Positions 1-6,878 of a stretch of DNA of 18,397 bases are shown here, piece after piece (positions within the stretch are counted from its first letter, which is position 1; every line of letters starts with the position of its first letter). Below the pieces are notes generated by a model. That model was not told the origin of the DNA, did no database searches, and saw nothing but the letters and a program-made list of their open reading frames with translations. The stretch lies in NCBI GenBank assembly GCA_024690635.1, contig JAILOW010000103.1, positions 1 to 18,397 on the forward strand, in the 5' to 3' direction. The position numbers and the translations under genes are program-made. Origin of the DNA: Butyrivibrio sp. (GTDB lineage Bacteria > Bacillota_A > Clostridia > Lachnospirales > Lachnospiraceae).

Positions 1-1
1 G

Positions 2-481
2 GCTTCTATTTGGATCATTGCAATCGCTGCGGGAGAAATAGTTGAAAAGATAGACAAAAAGGCAATCGGAAATGCTTTTGCCTGCCTGCTTATCGCGGTA
101 TGCGTATTTATAGCCTGCACCGGCTTATCCAAGTATAAATACCTTGGCTCCGGCGGACGCGCCCTTGACCAGTTCAGGGACGACATCACAGAGTTTACTG
201 AGCAGACCAATAATGAATATGCCGGCAAAAGAGCTTATCTTGCCAATGACAGGCACAGGATAACCGGTGGCAGAGACCACTGGGAGCTTGAATTTTTGTT
301 CTATGGAGAAGCCATCGCAGACCTTACCTGCGTGGATGGCGGCGTAGAGGGTTTCCTTGCGGATGAGGACTCACTTATGGTCATCGACGGATCCCTCTGG
401 GATGAGTATGCAGACGTCCTCACCGGCTACGTCTTCCTTGAGCAGAACACTTTCTATGTGCTCAGTCATGAGAGGTATTGA
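2..481 (+). CDS. C-terminal part of a membrane protein (5' end outside window)
   Basis: An open frame runs in from the left edge and stops at TGA 479-481, giving about 159 residues with no start in view. One clear hydrophobic helix lies at visible residues 25-41 (core LLIAVCVFIACTG). It is followed by about 115 mostly polar, acidic residues that would lie on the far side of the membrane. A last transmembrane helix plus a soluble tail is the usual layout of GT-C/GT39-like membrane glycosyltransferases in such loci, but no catalytic part is visible, so the family is a guess. It is followed by decayed sequence rather than another gene, so it probably ends the unit to the left. Confidence 0.6.
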   Translation, partial: ASIWIIAIAAGEIVEKIDKKAIGNAFACLLIAVCVFIACTGLSKYKYLGSGGRALDQFRDDITEFTEQTNNEYAGKRAYLANDRHRITGGRDHWELEFLFYGEAIADLTCVDGGVEGFLADEDSLMVIDGSLWDEYADVLTGYVFLEQNTFYVLSHERY

Positions 482-487
482 AGGTAA

Positions 488-676
488 TATTTTGATGATG
501 AATGTGAAATAAAGGAGGAGTGGCATTGTCTGAATGGTAATCAATCAGCAGCTAGACTTGCAGAAGTTATAGGAGTTTCCAAGAGAACAGTTCAAAGAGC
601 ATTGAAACGCCTTATGGATGAAGGCAAGATTGAGCATGTTGGTTCTAACCGATCTGGCCATTATGTCGTAAAATAG
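488..676 (+). pseudogene. remnant of a winged-helix C-terminal domain (AlbA_2/Schlafen-type regulator end)
   Basis: The frame beginning after TAA 485-487 and ending at TAG 674-676 encodes a recognisable winged helix-turn-helix. It contains SAARLAEVIGVSKRTVQRAL, then RLMDEGKIEHVGSNRSGHY and VVK at the stop. This is how many AlbA_2-domain ATP-binding/regulatory proteins of Clostridia end. No start codon lies in frame between the upstream stop and the domain, and the preceding residues (YFDDECEIKEEWHC) do not look like the rest of such a protein. I read it as the 3' scrap of a lost gene marking the left border of the polysaccharide locus. A short expressed HTH from a non-standard start cannot be excluded. 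Confidence 0.6.
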
Positions 677-688
677 AAATAGATGGAT

Positions 689-724
689 GTCGTAATAAGT
701 GACGTAATAAATGTCGTAATAAAA
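689..724 (+). repeat. three tandem 12-bp repeats (GWCGTAATAA core)
   Basis: Three units at exact 12-bp period: GTCGTAATAAGT (689-700), GACGTAATAAAT (701-712) and GTCGTAATAAAA (713-724). A partial copy, GTCGTAAAAT, sits at 665-674, exactly two periods earlier and inside the end of the HTH remnant. They read in the same frame as that remnant and would encode a 4-residue repeat (DVVI/SDVI/NVVI). AlbA_2-type proteins often carry short tetrapeptide repeats near their HTH, so this may be leftover coding sequence. Use as operator sites is possible but unsupported. Confidence 0.55.
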
Positions 725-759
725 TATAGCGTAGATGAGCAGGATGACAAAAAGTGTAT

Positions 760-784
760 AAGGAGTACAGTCATGGCAAAGTGA
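760..784 (+). other. strong ribosome site followed by a three-codon reading frame
   Basis: AAGGAG (760-765) lies 7 nt before ATG 773-775, but the frame reads only Met-Ala-Lys and stops at TGA 782-784. It looks like the start of a lost gene left behind in the decayed border. It lies upstream of the expected start of the 781-809 promoter, so it would be present only in read-through transcripts. Confidence 0.35.
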
Positions 785-809
785 CCAGATGCATCACTTA
801 TGGTATACT
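781..809 (+). promoter_or_regulatory. predicted promoter upstream of the flippase gene
   Basis: A -35-like GTGACC (781-786) is 17 bp from an extended -10, TGGTATACT, whose hexamer TATACT is at 804-809. The -35 matches consensus at 4 of 6 positions, but the TGn extension and the -10 are good. Transcription would start near 816, giving a leader of about 88 nt to the flippase ATG at 904. That leader contains the intrinsic terminator at 851-879. Confidence 0.5.
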
Positions 810-850
810 GTCTCTAGCATTTGTAATGAAGCATTGAATTGAAAGCACGT

Positions 851-879
851 AAAGGCACTGCAATTGCGGTGCCTTTTTC
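851..879 (+). terminator. intrinsic terminator / possible attenuator before the flippase gene
   Basis: AGGCAC (853-858) pairs with GTGCCT (869-874). The stem continues inward through a T-G wobble and GC/CG to an AATT loop, making a nine-pair hairpin that AA/TT extends at the base. A T-run, 874-878, follows. It lies only about 25 nt before the flippase start, so it either ends upstream transcription or conditionally blocks the polysaccharide operon. Confidence 0.8.
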
Positions 880-903
880 TGTATGGATTGGACTACCGGA
901 TAA

Positions 904-2448
904 ATGAAAAACCAACACAAAGCAGGTGTCATTTTATCGTACACTTCAGAAGCAATTAAAATATTATCATCTTTGTTATATACCCCAATTATGTTGCGTC
1001 TTTTGGGAAGGAGCGAGTATGGTCTGTACCAGCTCGTATACTCCTTTGTGGCATATTTGGGACTGCTTAGTTTTGGATTTACGGCATCATATATCAGGTT
1101 TTATTCGATATACAAAAAGAATGATGATAAAGAGCAGATATCCCGTCTGAACGGTATGTTTCTGACGATCTTTTGCGTTATAGCTACTATAGCCATAATA
1201 TGCGGCGCGGTAATGATCCTGAATATCCATGCCATTTTCGGGACAAAGCTTACAGAATCGGAATACGGTACTGCCAAGATTTTGATGACTCTTATGGTTT
1301 TCAATCTGGCCATATCATTTCCCAACAGTGTTTTTACATGTATCACATCTGCACATGAGCAGTTTTTCTTTCAAAGGCTTCTTGTGGTACTTAATAACCT
1401 TTTGAATCCGTTTTTATCATTACCTCTTTTGCTGATGGGTTATGGCTCCATCGGAATGGTTGCGGTTACAACGGTCATAACGATTTCCAAGTTTTCGGTT
1501 AATATATGGTTTGTCCTTGTGAAGTTAAAGGAACGATTCATTTTTAACAATTTTGACTTTTCTCTGCTTGGAAATATCTGGAAGTTTACTTTTTTCATTT
1601 TCCTCAACCAGATCATCGATCAGGTCAATTGGAGTGTAGACAAATTCCTTTTGGGACGTATGATGGGAACCACTGCTGTGGCAATATACGGACTTGGCGG
1701 CCAGATAAACACTATGTACGTCACATTCTCATCGTCTATTTCCTCCGTGTTTGTACCTCGAGTCAATAAACTGGTAGTGGAATCCAATGACGACCATAAA
1801 ATTTCGTTGCTGTTTACGCGAATAGGCAGAATACAGTTCATGGTTTTAAGCCTTATCATGACCGGCTTCATATTCTTTGGAAAACCTTTTATGAGGATTT
1901 GGGGCGGAGAAGGCTTTGAGGATTCATACTACGTGGCATTATGGCTTATTATACCCGTTACGGTTCCTCTTATTCAGAATCTTGGAATAGAAGTGCAGAG
2001 GGCAAAAAATAAGCATCAGGCCAGAAGCATTGTCTACTTCCTGATAGCTATAGGAAATGTGTTCCTGAGTATCCCTTTGATACGCTATCTGGGACCCGTC
2101 GGAGCTGCTATAGGAACAGCAGTCTCACTTTTCCTTGGAAATGGACTTTTTATGAACTGGTATTATGCTAACAGGATTGGCATAGAGATAAAGAATTTTT
2201 GGAAAAGCATATTCACTTTCGTTCCTGCATTTATTGCCCCTGTTGCTTTCGGCATAGTAATAAAGAATTTTATTCAGATCAAAGGAATAGTAAGACTTTT
2301 GGTTTGGGCAGTTCTGTACGGAACAGTATATTTTGTTTCCATGTGGATTTTGGGAATGAATGATTCTGAAAAGAAACTTATAACAAATATGTTTGGCAAA
2401 CTAAAAGAAAGTTTCGCTCAGAGAGATAAGGAGCAACCTTCGAAATGA
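904..2448 (+). CDS. Wzx-type oligosaccharide flippase (MOP superfamily)
   Basis: A 514-residue, strongly hydrophobic protein expected to flip a lipid-linked oligosaccharide repeat across the cytoplasmic membrane. It has the family's layout: an N-terminal segment followed by a conserved LLGRSEYGLYQLVYS stretch near residues 34-48, about 12-14 predicted membrane helices, a central NWSVDKFLLG stretch, the YGLGGQIN segment, and a C-terminal half with GPVGAAIGTAVS. Length is normal for Wzx. The start has only a weak ribosome site (CGGA 4 nt upstream), but the N-terminus fits the family. It is preceded by the terminator at 851-879 and overlaps the next gene by ATGA (2445-2448), which implies translational coupling. 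Membership of the polysaccharide transporter family is secure; the substrate is unknown. Confidence 0.9.
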   Translation: MKNQHKAGVILSYTSEAIKILSSLLYTPIMLRLLGRSEYGLYQLVYSFVAYLGLLSFGFTASYIRFYSIYKKNDDKEQISRLNGMFLTIFCVIATIAIICGAVMILNIHAIFGTKLTESEYGTAKILMTLMVFNLAISFPNSVFTCITSAHEQFFFQRLLVVLNNLLNPFLSLPLLLMGYGSIGMVAVTTVITISKFSVNIWFVLVKLKERFIFNNFDFSLLGNIWKFTFFIFLNQIIDQVNWSVDKFLLGRMMGTTAVAIYGLGGQINTMYVTFSSSISSVFVPRVNKLVVESNDDHKISLLFTRIGRIQFMVLSLIMTGFIFFGKPFMRIWGGEGFEDSYYVALWLIIPVTVPLIQNLGIEVQRAKNKHQARSIVYFLIAIGNVFLSIPLIRYLGPVGAAIGTAVSLFLGNGLFMNWYYANRIGIEIKNFWKSIFTFVPAFIAPVAFGIVIKNFIQIKGIVRLLVWAVLYGTVYFVSMWILGMNDSEKKLITNMFGKLKESFAQRDKEQPSK

Positions 2449-3404
2449 TAACCAAGTGTTTTGCGGCGTATTGTAAAGACGAAAAGATCAGAGATGCCAG
2501 TTCATCAGGCGGAATATTTTATTATCTGGCAAAGAGTATCATTGATGAAGGCGGCGTTGTTTTTGGAGCGGCCTTTGATGAAAACTGGGAAGTTAAGCAT
2601 ATTGCCTGTGACAATTTGGAAGAGCTGCCCAAGCTGATGAAAAGCAAATATGTTCAGTCGGATATGGGTAATGCATATGAGCTTGCTAAAAATGAGCTGT
2701 TAAGTGGTCGCAAGGTTTTGTTTTGCGGAACACCCTGTCAGGCCTATGGACTTATATCTTTTCTTACAGCTTCCGGCATTTACGATAAAGTAATGTCAGG
2801 TCTTTATACCATGGATTTTGTCTGTCACGGTGTTCCCAGTAGAATGGTCTGGAGAAAGTATCTGGAAGAACTGTCATCCGGAAAAACTATTAAGAATATT
2901 GATTTTCGTGACAAGACAAACGGGTGGAGAGACTATAACCTGAAAGTTGAATATGCAGACGGCCCCACGTACATAAAGTCCTGGCATAAAGACAGTTACT
3001 CTCAGGGATTTGTAAAGAATCTTTATCTGAGAGAGTCTTGCTATAATTGTGCTTTCAGGGGTGTGGAAAGAAAAACTGACATTACAATCGCTGACTTTTG
3101 GGGTGTACATAAGGTATTGCCTGATTTTTTTGACGACAAAGGCGCAAGCACCATGATCGCTCATAGTGAGAAAGGTGTTGGACTTATAGAAAAAATAAGC
3201 GATGAAATTGAGATGCGTGAGATTGAGAAAGAAATAATAATTCAGAACAATTCTCCGCTGGTAAAATCCGTTAACAGAAATGACAAACGTGATAAGTTCT
3301 TTTCGTCCATAAAAAAAAGAAAGATTAGTACAACTGTTGAGAGGCTGACAAGAAAATCATTATTCAAAAGGGTTATTAAGAGAGTAAAAAGAGTGATGCA
3401 GTAA
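2445..3404 (+). CDS. FrhB/FdhB C-terminal-domain protein lacking its ferredoxin domain
   Basis: A 319-residue protein of the coenzyme F420 hydrogenase/dehydrogenase beta-subunit family, a flavin/iron-sulfur redox fold common in polysaccharide clusters, where its reaction is not established. Visible motifs are SSGGIF (20-25), KYVQSDMG (68-75), GTPCQ (95-99), CHGVPS (127-132), a cysteine pair C199/C202 and ADFWGVH (216-222). The usual N-terminal 4Fe-4S domain, present in the paralogue at 16347-17588, is absent. The protein starts directly at the FrhB core, and a separate two-cluster ferredoxin is encoded just downstream (3430-3633). The start is fixed by the ATGA overlap with the flippase. It probably works with the ferredoxin and the pyruvyl transferase family protein at 3648-4751. 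Confidence 0.85.
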   Translation: MITKCFAAYCKDEKIRDASSSGGIFYYLAKSIIDEGGVVFGAAFDENWEVKHIACDNLEELPKLMKSKYVQSDMGNAYELAKNELLSGRKVLFCGTPCQAYGLISFLTASGIYDKVMSGLYTMDFVCHGVPSRMVWRKYLEELSSGKTIKNIDFRDKTNGWRDYNLKVEYADGPTYIKSWHKDSYSQGFVKNLYLRESCYNCAFRGVERKTDITIADFWGVHKVLPDFFDDKGASTMIAHSEKGVGLIEKISDEIEMREIEKEIIIQNNSPLVKSVNRNDKRDKFFSSIKKRKISTTVERLTRKSLFKRVIKRVKRVMQ

Positions 3405-3429
3405 TATAACCTTCGAAAAAGGAGATAAC

Positions 3430-3633
3430 GTGGAAAGAGCTATACCGATCCTATATGAAAAGAAAGAAGATTGCTGCGGGTGTACTGCCTGTTTCGCAAT
3501 ATGCCCTGTTTATGCCGTTGAGATGATCGAGGATGAGGAAGGGTTTGAATATCCTGTCATTGATCCTGAAAAGTGCGTGCGTTGCAATTCATGCATAAAA
3601 GTATGCCCCATAAAGCAGCAGAGAGCTTTATGA
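3430..3633 (+). CDS. small 2x[4Fe-4S] ferredoxin, detached partner of the FrhB protein
   Basis: A 67-residue protein starting at GTG behind a strong AAAAAGGAG site. It contains two complete cluster motifs: C15-x2-C18-x2-C21-x3-C25-P and C49-x2-C52-x2-C55-x3-C59-P. Between them, EDEEGFEYPVID closely resembles EDKEGFRYPVTD in the N-terminal domain of the full-length FrhB protein at 16347. It is therefore the missing N-terminal domain of the FrhB family, encoded after rather than before the FrhB core. It presumably passes electrons to the product of 2445-3404. It ends 14 bp from the end of the convergent pyruvyl transferase gene. Confidence 0.85.
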   Translation: MERAIPILYEKKEDCCGCTACFAICPVYAVEMIEDEEGFEYPVIDPEKCVRCNSCIKVCPIKQQRAL

Positions 3634-3647
3634 GGCATTGATAAGTA

Positions 3648-4751
3648 TTATTTGAATATTGAATTGAGATAATTATCTGAGATCTGCTTTTCTTTTTCCA
3701 GATTTGTCTGGAAGTCACTGTAGTCTACGTAAAAAGGATCTTTCACCATGTAATTGGTGTCGCTGTCTACAAATCTGTCACTGTATCCAAAACGACTAAA
3801 CAGCGTATCGAACCTTGTTCTCATCTGCTGTATATTCTCGCTTCCAATCCTGTCGCATATAACAAAGGGCTTTCGGAATATCATCGAGAAAACCGAACAG
3901 TGGAAAGAGTCTGTATAGATGACCTTTGCATTGCTTATAAGTGCAAGCCATTCCTGAGGTGAAATGGTAGCATGATAAAAATTGTTCTTATCATAGACTT
4001 TTATATTCTCAAGTCCGTATTTTGCAGCGATGTTATCTATTTCCGGCGGTGTAGGTCCTAAAAAGTATGAAAACATATACTCTTTATCGGGGATCCAATA
4101 AGGTGTTTCCGCCATATCCGCCCATTTATCGGCACTTATGCATAGGCAGGGATCCAAAACGGTTTGACATGTTTTGCCGGTAAGATCCTTTATAATATCT
4201 CCTGCGGAATCTTCACGAACTGAAATAGCATGCATATCTCTCAGATTATTTTTGTAATATTCGATCTGATCTTCAGGTATCTTTGCTGCGCCGATACTTG
4301 CTGCGTAAGCGATGCGTTTTTGTGGAGGACAAAAAGTCAGGAATCCGTCATCAAGCTTTTTGTAGGTGGGGTTCCAAACCTGATCGCTTCCGGTGACAAA
4401 GTAGTCATAGTTATTTACTGTATCTTCCAAAGATCCGGTAGGGTATACGTTATTAATGTACTTCTGGTTAAAGTCATAGAATCTTGCTCTTCTGACGTAA
4501 TCCCAGGCATAGTGGCCTTTGCTGATCTTATCTCTGAATCCCTTATAGTTTATTGCAAATTTAATGTAATCTTTTTTGCGCCACTTCCAGTATTTCTCCA
4601 GAGTTCTATTTGGAGTATGCCAGATGGAGTCCACGGTATCAGCATAACCAAGTAAGTATTCCTGCAGAGCATACCTTTGGAGCGTGTTTCCGTAATTGTT
4701 ATATCCGTCTTGTGTGATCTTGGCGATCTTTATGTGATTAGAAGGGTTCAA
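3648..4751 (-). CDS. polysaccharide pyruvyl transferase family protein, inverted copy
   Basis: A 367-residue member of the PS_pyruv_trans family (CsaB/WcaK-like), whose characterised members move pyruvate from PEP to a sugar as a ketal. Motifs: YGNTLQRYALQEYL (20-33), FVTGSDQVWNP (118-128), AYAASIGA (148-155), SVREDSA (177-183), VLDPCL (198-203) and TDSFHCSVFS (280-289). The start is TTG (complement of 4749-4751) with AGAAAGGAAC about 8 nt upstream. It is the only leftward gene here, is served by a consensus promoter at 4796-4823 and converges on the ferredoxin gene. Its neighbours (FrhB and ferredoxin) are the same functional set that is co-directional at 15231-17588. Many FrhB-linked members are uncharacterised, so the pyruvyl donor is unproven. 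Confidence 0.87.
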   Translation of the reverse strand: MNPSNHIKIAKITQDGYNNYGNTLQRYALQEYLLGYADTVDSIWHTPNRTLEKYWKWRKKDYIKFAINYKGFRDKISKGHYAWDYVRRARFYDFNQKYINNVYPTGSLEDTVNNYDYFVTGSDQVWNPTYKKLDDGFLTFCPPQKRIAYAASIGAAKIPEDQIEYYKNNLRDMHAISVREDSAGDIIKDLTGKTCQTVLDPCLCISADKWADMAETPYWIPDKEYMFSYFLGPTPPEIDNIAAKYGLENIKVYDKNNFYHATISPQEWLALISNAKVIYTDSFHCSVFSMIFRKPFVICDRIGSENIQQMRTRFDTLFSRFGYSDRFVDSDTNYMVKDPFYVDYSDFQTNLEKEKQISDNYLNSIFK

Positions 4752-4795
4752 GCTATGTTCCTTTCTGAAAAAGCCAACGTTTTTTTACTAATATA

Positions 4796-4823
4796 ATTAT
4801 AGAGTACCATGCATTAGTGTCAA
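4796..4823 (-). promoter_or_regulatory. consensus sigma-A promoter for the inverted pyruvyl transferase gene
   Basis: Read leftward, a perfect TTGACA (complement of 4818-4823) and a perfect TATAAT (complement of 4796-4801) are separated by 16 bp. Transcription would start near 4789, leaving a leader of about 38 nt before the TTG start at 4751. In the rest of the 194-bp divergent gap (4752-4945) I see no comparable rightward promoter for the LicD gene, only AT-rich sequence. Confidence 0.7.
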
Positions 4824-4945
4824 ACCGATAAAAAGGCGTTTATGTATAAGATGTGGCTTAAAAACATACCATAGTGTAATATATATCATGGGTTGCTTTA
4901 TTATTATATAGCTAATAAGTATTTGAAAAACAAAGGAATCAGTAC

Positions 4946-5755
4946 ATGCACGATTATTTGAATGAGCATCAAAGAGATGCTGTAGAAGCGCTGGAATGCC
5001 TGAAAAAAATATGCGATGAAAACGGGATACGTTTTTATCTTTTGGCAGGTACCACACTGGGCGCGGTGCGCCATAAAGGCATGATCCCCTGGGATGATGA
5101 CGTAGATGTGGGGCTTTTATATGAAGACTGGTACAGACTCAGGAAAGTTATAAAAGACGGGCTTAAAGGAACGAAATTTACATATATCGATGAAGATGAA
5201 GACAAGACCTATCCCCGCCTTTTCGGAAAGATTCTTTGTGACGGATATGGATGCGTTGATCTTTTCCTGATCGTTAAGTGGACTACCAATAAGTTCTTTG
5301 GAAAGATCCACTGGCTGATAAAGCGCTTTGCTGTTCTTGCCTACAAGTGTTCAATTCACAACGTGGATACCAACAGGCAGAGAGTAAAGATGATGTCCTT
5401 TAAAAAGAAAGCAAAGCATTATCTGTTCAGATATTTCAGCATGTTTCTTTATTTCATTTCATGCATCTTTTGCAAAAGGGAAGATTACATCAGACTCGCC
5501 AGATGGAATGAAAAGTACTACGAAGGAAAAGATACAGGCTGGTACGTTAATCTGTACAGTATCTATCCCATGACCAAAGAAATGATCAAGGGAGAATGGA
5601 TAGAGAACACATCCTATGTGGAATATGAGGGCGGTTCCTACATGACCGTGGGAGATACACATGCCTATCTCACACATTTGTATGGCGACTATATGACTCC
5701 TCCGCCTCAAAAGGACAGAGTCAATTTCCACAATGGCCAAAAGTTTTCTGATTAA
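4946..5755 (+). CDS. LicD-family phospho(no)transferase no. 1
   Basis: A 269-residue LicD/FKTN-family protein. Characterised LicD enzymes transfer phosphocholine from CDP-choline to glycans. With CMP-phosphonate genes in the same locus, a phosphonate donor is plausible here. The signature block is GTTLGAVRHKGMIPWDDDVD, with the acidic D50-D51-D52 and D54 of the active site, followed by GCVDLF and the C-terminal HLYGDYMTPPP. A basic hydrophobic stretch around residues 135-170 may associate with the membrane. The start follows AAAGGA about 8 nt upstream. It shares the YPR-FGK and GxGC(V/I)D segments with LicD no. 3 and is clearly closer to it than to LicD no. 2. It leads the LicD-GT2-acyltransferase run. 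Confidence 0.9.
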   Translation: MHDYLNEHQRDAVEALECLKKICDENGIRFYLLAGTTLGAVRHKGMIPWDDDVDVGLLYEDWYRLRKVIKDGLKGTKFTYIDEDEDKTYPRLFGKILCDGYGCVDLFLIVKWTTNKFFGKIHWLIKRFAVLAYKCSIHNVDTNRQRVKMMSFKKKAKHYLFRYFSMFLYFISCIFCKREDYIRLARWNEKYYEGKDTGWYVNLYSIYPMTKEMIKGEWIENTSYVEYEGGSYMTVGDTHAYLTHLYGDYMTPPPQKDRVNFHNGQKFSD

Positions 5756-5770
5756 GGGAGAAGTAAGAGA

Positions 5771-6859
5771 ATGTCTAATGTAGCCGTTAGCGTTATCGTC
5801 CCTGTATATAACGTTGAGAAATATCTGGAGCAGTGTGTGGATTCGCTGCTGAACCAGACTTTCTCCGATATGGAGATCATTCTTGTGGACGACGGATCTA
5901 CAGATGGATCAGGCGCAATATGCGACAGGTATGGCAAACTGGATAATGTGACTGTCCTTCATCAGGAAAATCAGGGCGTTTCCGTTGCCAGAAATAATGC
6001 TCTTAAAATAGCAAAAGGAAAGTGGCTTTTGTTCGTTGATGCGGACGATTATGTGGAGCCAACCTTTTGCGAGATCACAGTTAATACCGCTGAGAGCACG
6101 GGCTCTGATATAGTAATGTTTTCCTACTATACCGAAAAGAAGAACAAAACCACGGAGTCGTATTTGATTGATCTTCCTTTTGGAGATATCACTGGTGACA
6201 AAGAGTATCTGGAAGCTAAAACCATTTCCCAGTACTACGGAAAAGAAGTCCTTAACAGCGGAGTTTCTGCCGGTGCTGTGGTTGGGAAAATAGTAAACAG
6301 TGACCTGATACGATCAAACGATATTCGTTTCCCAAAAGGGATTTTAAGGGGAGAGGATTCCGTATTCTGGCTTAGTGCTTTTGAAGTGGCGCGGAAAATA
6401 TATTATATCAGCGCTCTTTTGTATCATTACAGGCAGTACGGAGAAGGAATCACCAGCGCCAAACGCTTTATCCCAAATTGCGAGGAGAGGATGTTTGGCT
6501 TAATGGATGAGTATGATAAGTTTATCGCCAAATACAACAAGAAAAGCAGCGCAATAAATGATGCTCTTGATCTGCGTGTTTTGCAGATGATGATGTGGGT
6601 GGTAAAACACGAGATATGTAACCATGACGCGGGTTATTCTCTTTCTCAGAGAGCAAAAGTATTCAAGAAAATGGCTACCCGTGAAGATGTATCACGGGCA
6701 CTTAAAAGAGCTGACTACAGCAATTTTAAAGATAAACCCAAGATGGTAGTGTTCTATGCAAAGAAGCACATGTATCACCTTTTTATAATTGCATATGAGC
6801 TTAGGATATTTCGTGAAAAAGTGAATTATAAGATCAATATGCTTTTTAAACGAGTGTAA
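5771..6859 (+). CDS. GT2 family glycosyltransferase
   Basis: A 362-residue cytoplasmic GT-A glycosyltransferase. The N-terminal catalytic domain shows VSVIVPVYNVEKYLEQCVDS (residues 7-26), the nucleotide-binding VDDGSTDGSG (39-48), the QGVSVARNNAL segment and the metal-binding D-x-D as FVDADDYV (88-95). GEDSVFW further on matches the acceptor/catalytic base region of EpsJ/WcaA-like enzymes. GGGAG lies 10 nt before the ATG, and the gene begins 15 nt after LicD no. 1, so both are probably co-transcribed. It should add one sugar to the lipid-linked repeat unit. The sugar cannot be read from sequence. Confidence 0.9.
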   Translation: MSNVAVSVIVPVYNVEKYLEQCVDSLLNQTFSDMEIILVDDGSTDGSGAICDRYGKLDNVTVLHQENQGVSVARNNALKIAKGKWLLFVDADDYVEPTFCEITVNTAESTGSDIVMFSYYTEKKNKTTESYLIDLPFGDITGDKEYLEAKTISQYYGKEVLNSGVSAGAVVGKIVNSDLIRSNDIRFPKGILRGEDSVFWLSAFEVARKIYYISALLYHYRQYGEGITSAKRFIPNCEERMFGLMDEYDKFIAKYNKKSSAINDALDLRVLQMMMWVVKHEICNHDAGYSLSQRAKVFKKMATREDVSRALKRADYSNFKDKPKMVVFYAKKHMYHLFIIAYELRIFREKVNYKINMLFKRV

Positions 6860-6878
6860 CAGCATTTCGGGGGACCAG

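Noticed and set aside
689..724. CRISPR-like short repeats
   Set aside because: The 12-bp units are directly tandem with no spacers and only three copies.
683..784. Possible 33-residue small protein beginning at ATG 683
   Set aside because: It is made mostly of the 12-bp repeat plus low-information sequence, has no ribosome site, and continues the frame of the HTH remnant. It is better read as leftover coding sequence.
3667..3678. Perfect 12-bp palindrome AGATAATTATCT near the convergent gene ends
   Set aside because: It lies inside the pyruvyl transferase coding sequence, is AT-rich and is not followed by a suitable T-run, so I do not call it a terminator or operator.
4230..4655. 141-codon rightward frame opposite the inverted pyruvyl transferase
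   Set aside because: The minus-strand frame carries GSDQVWNP and SFHCSVFS motifs and a consensus promoter; this one has none.
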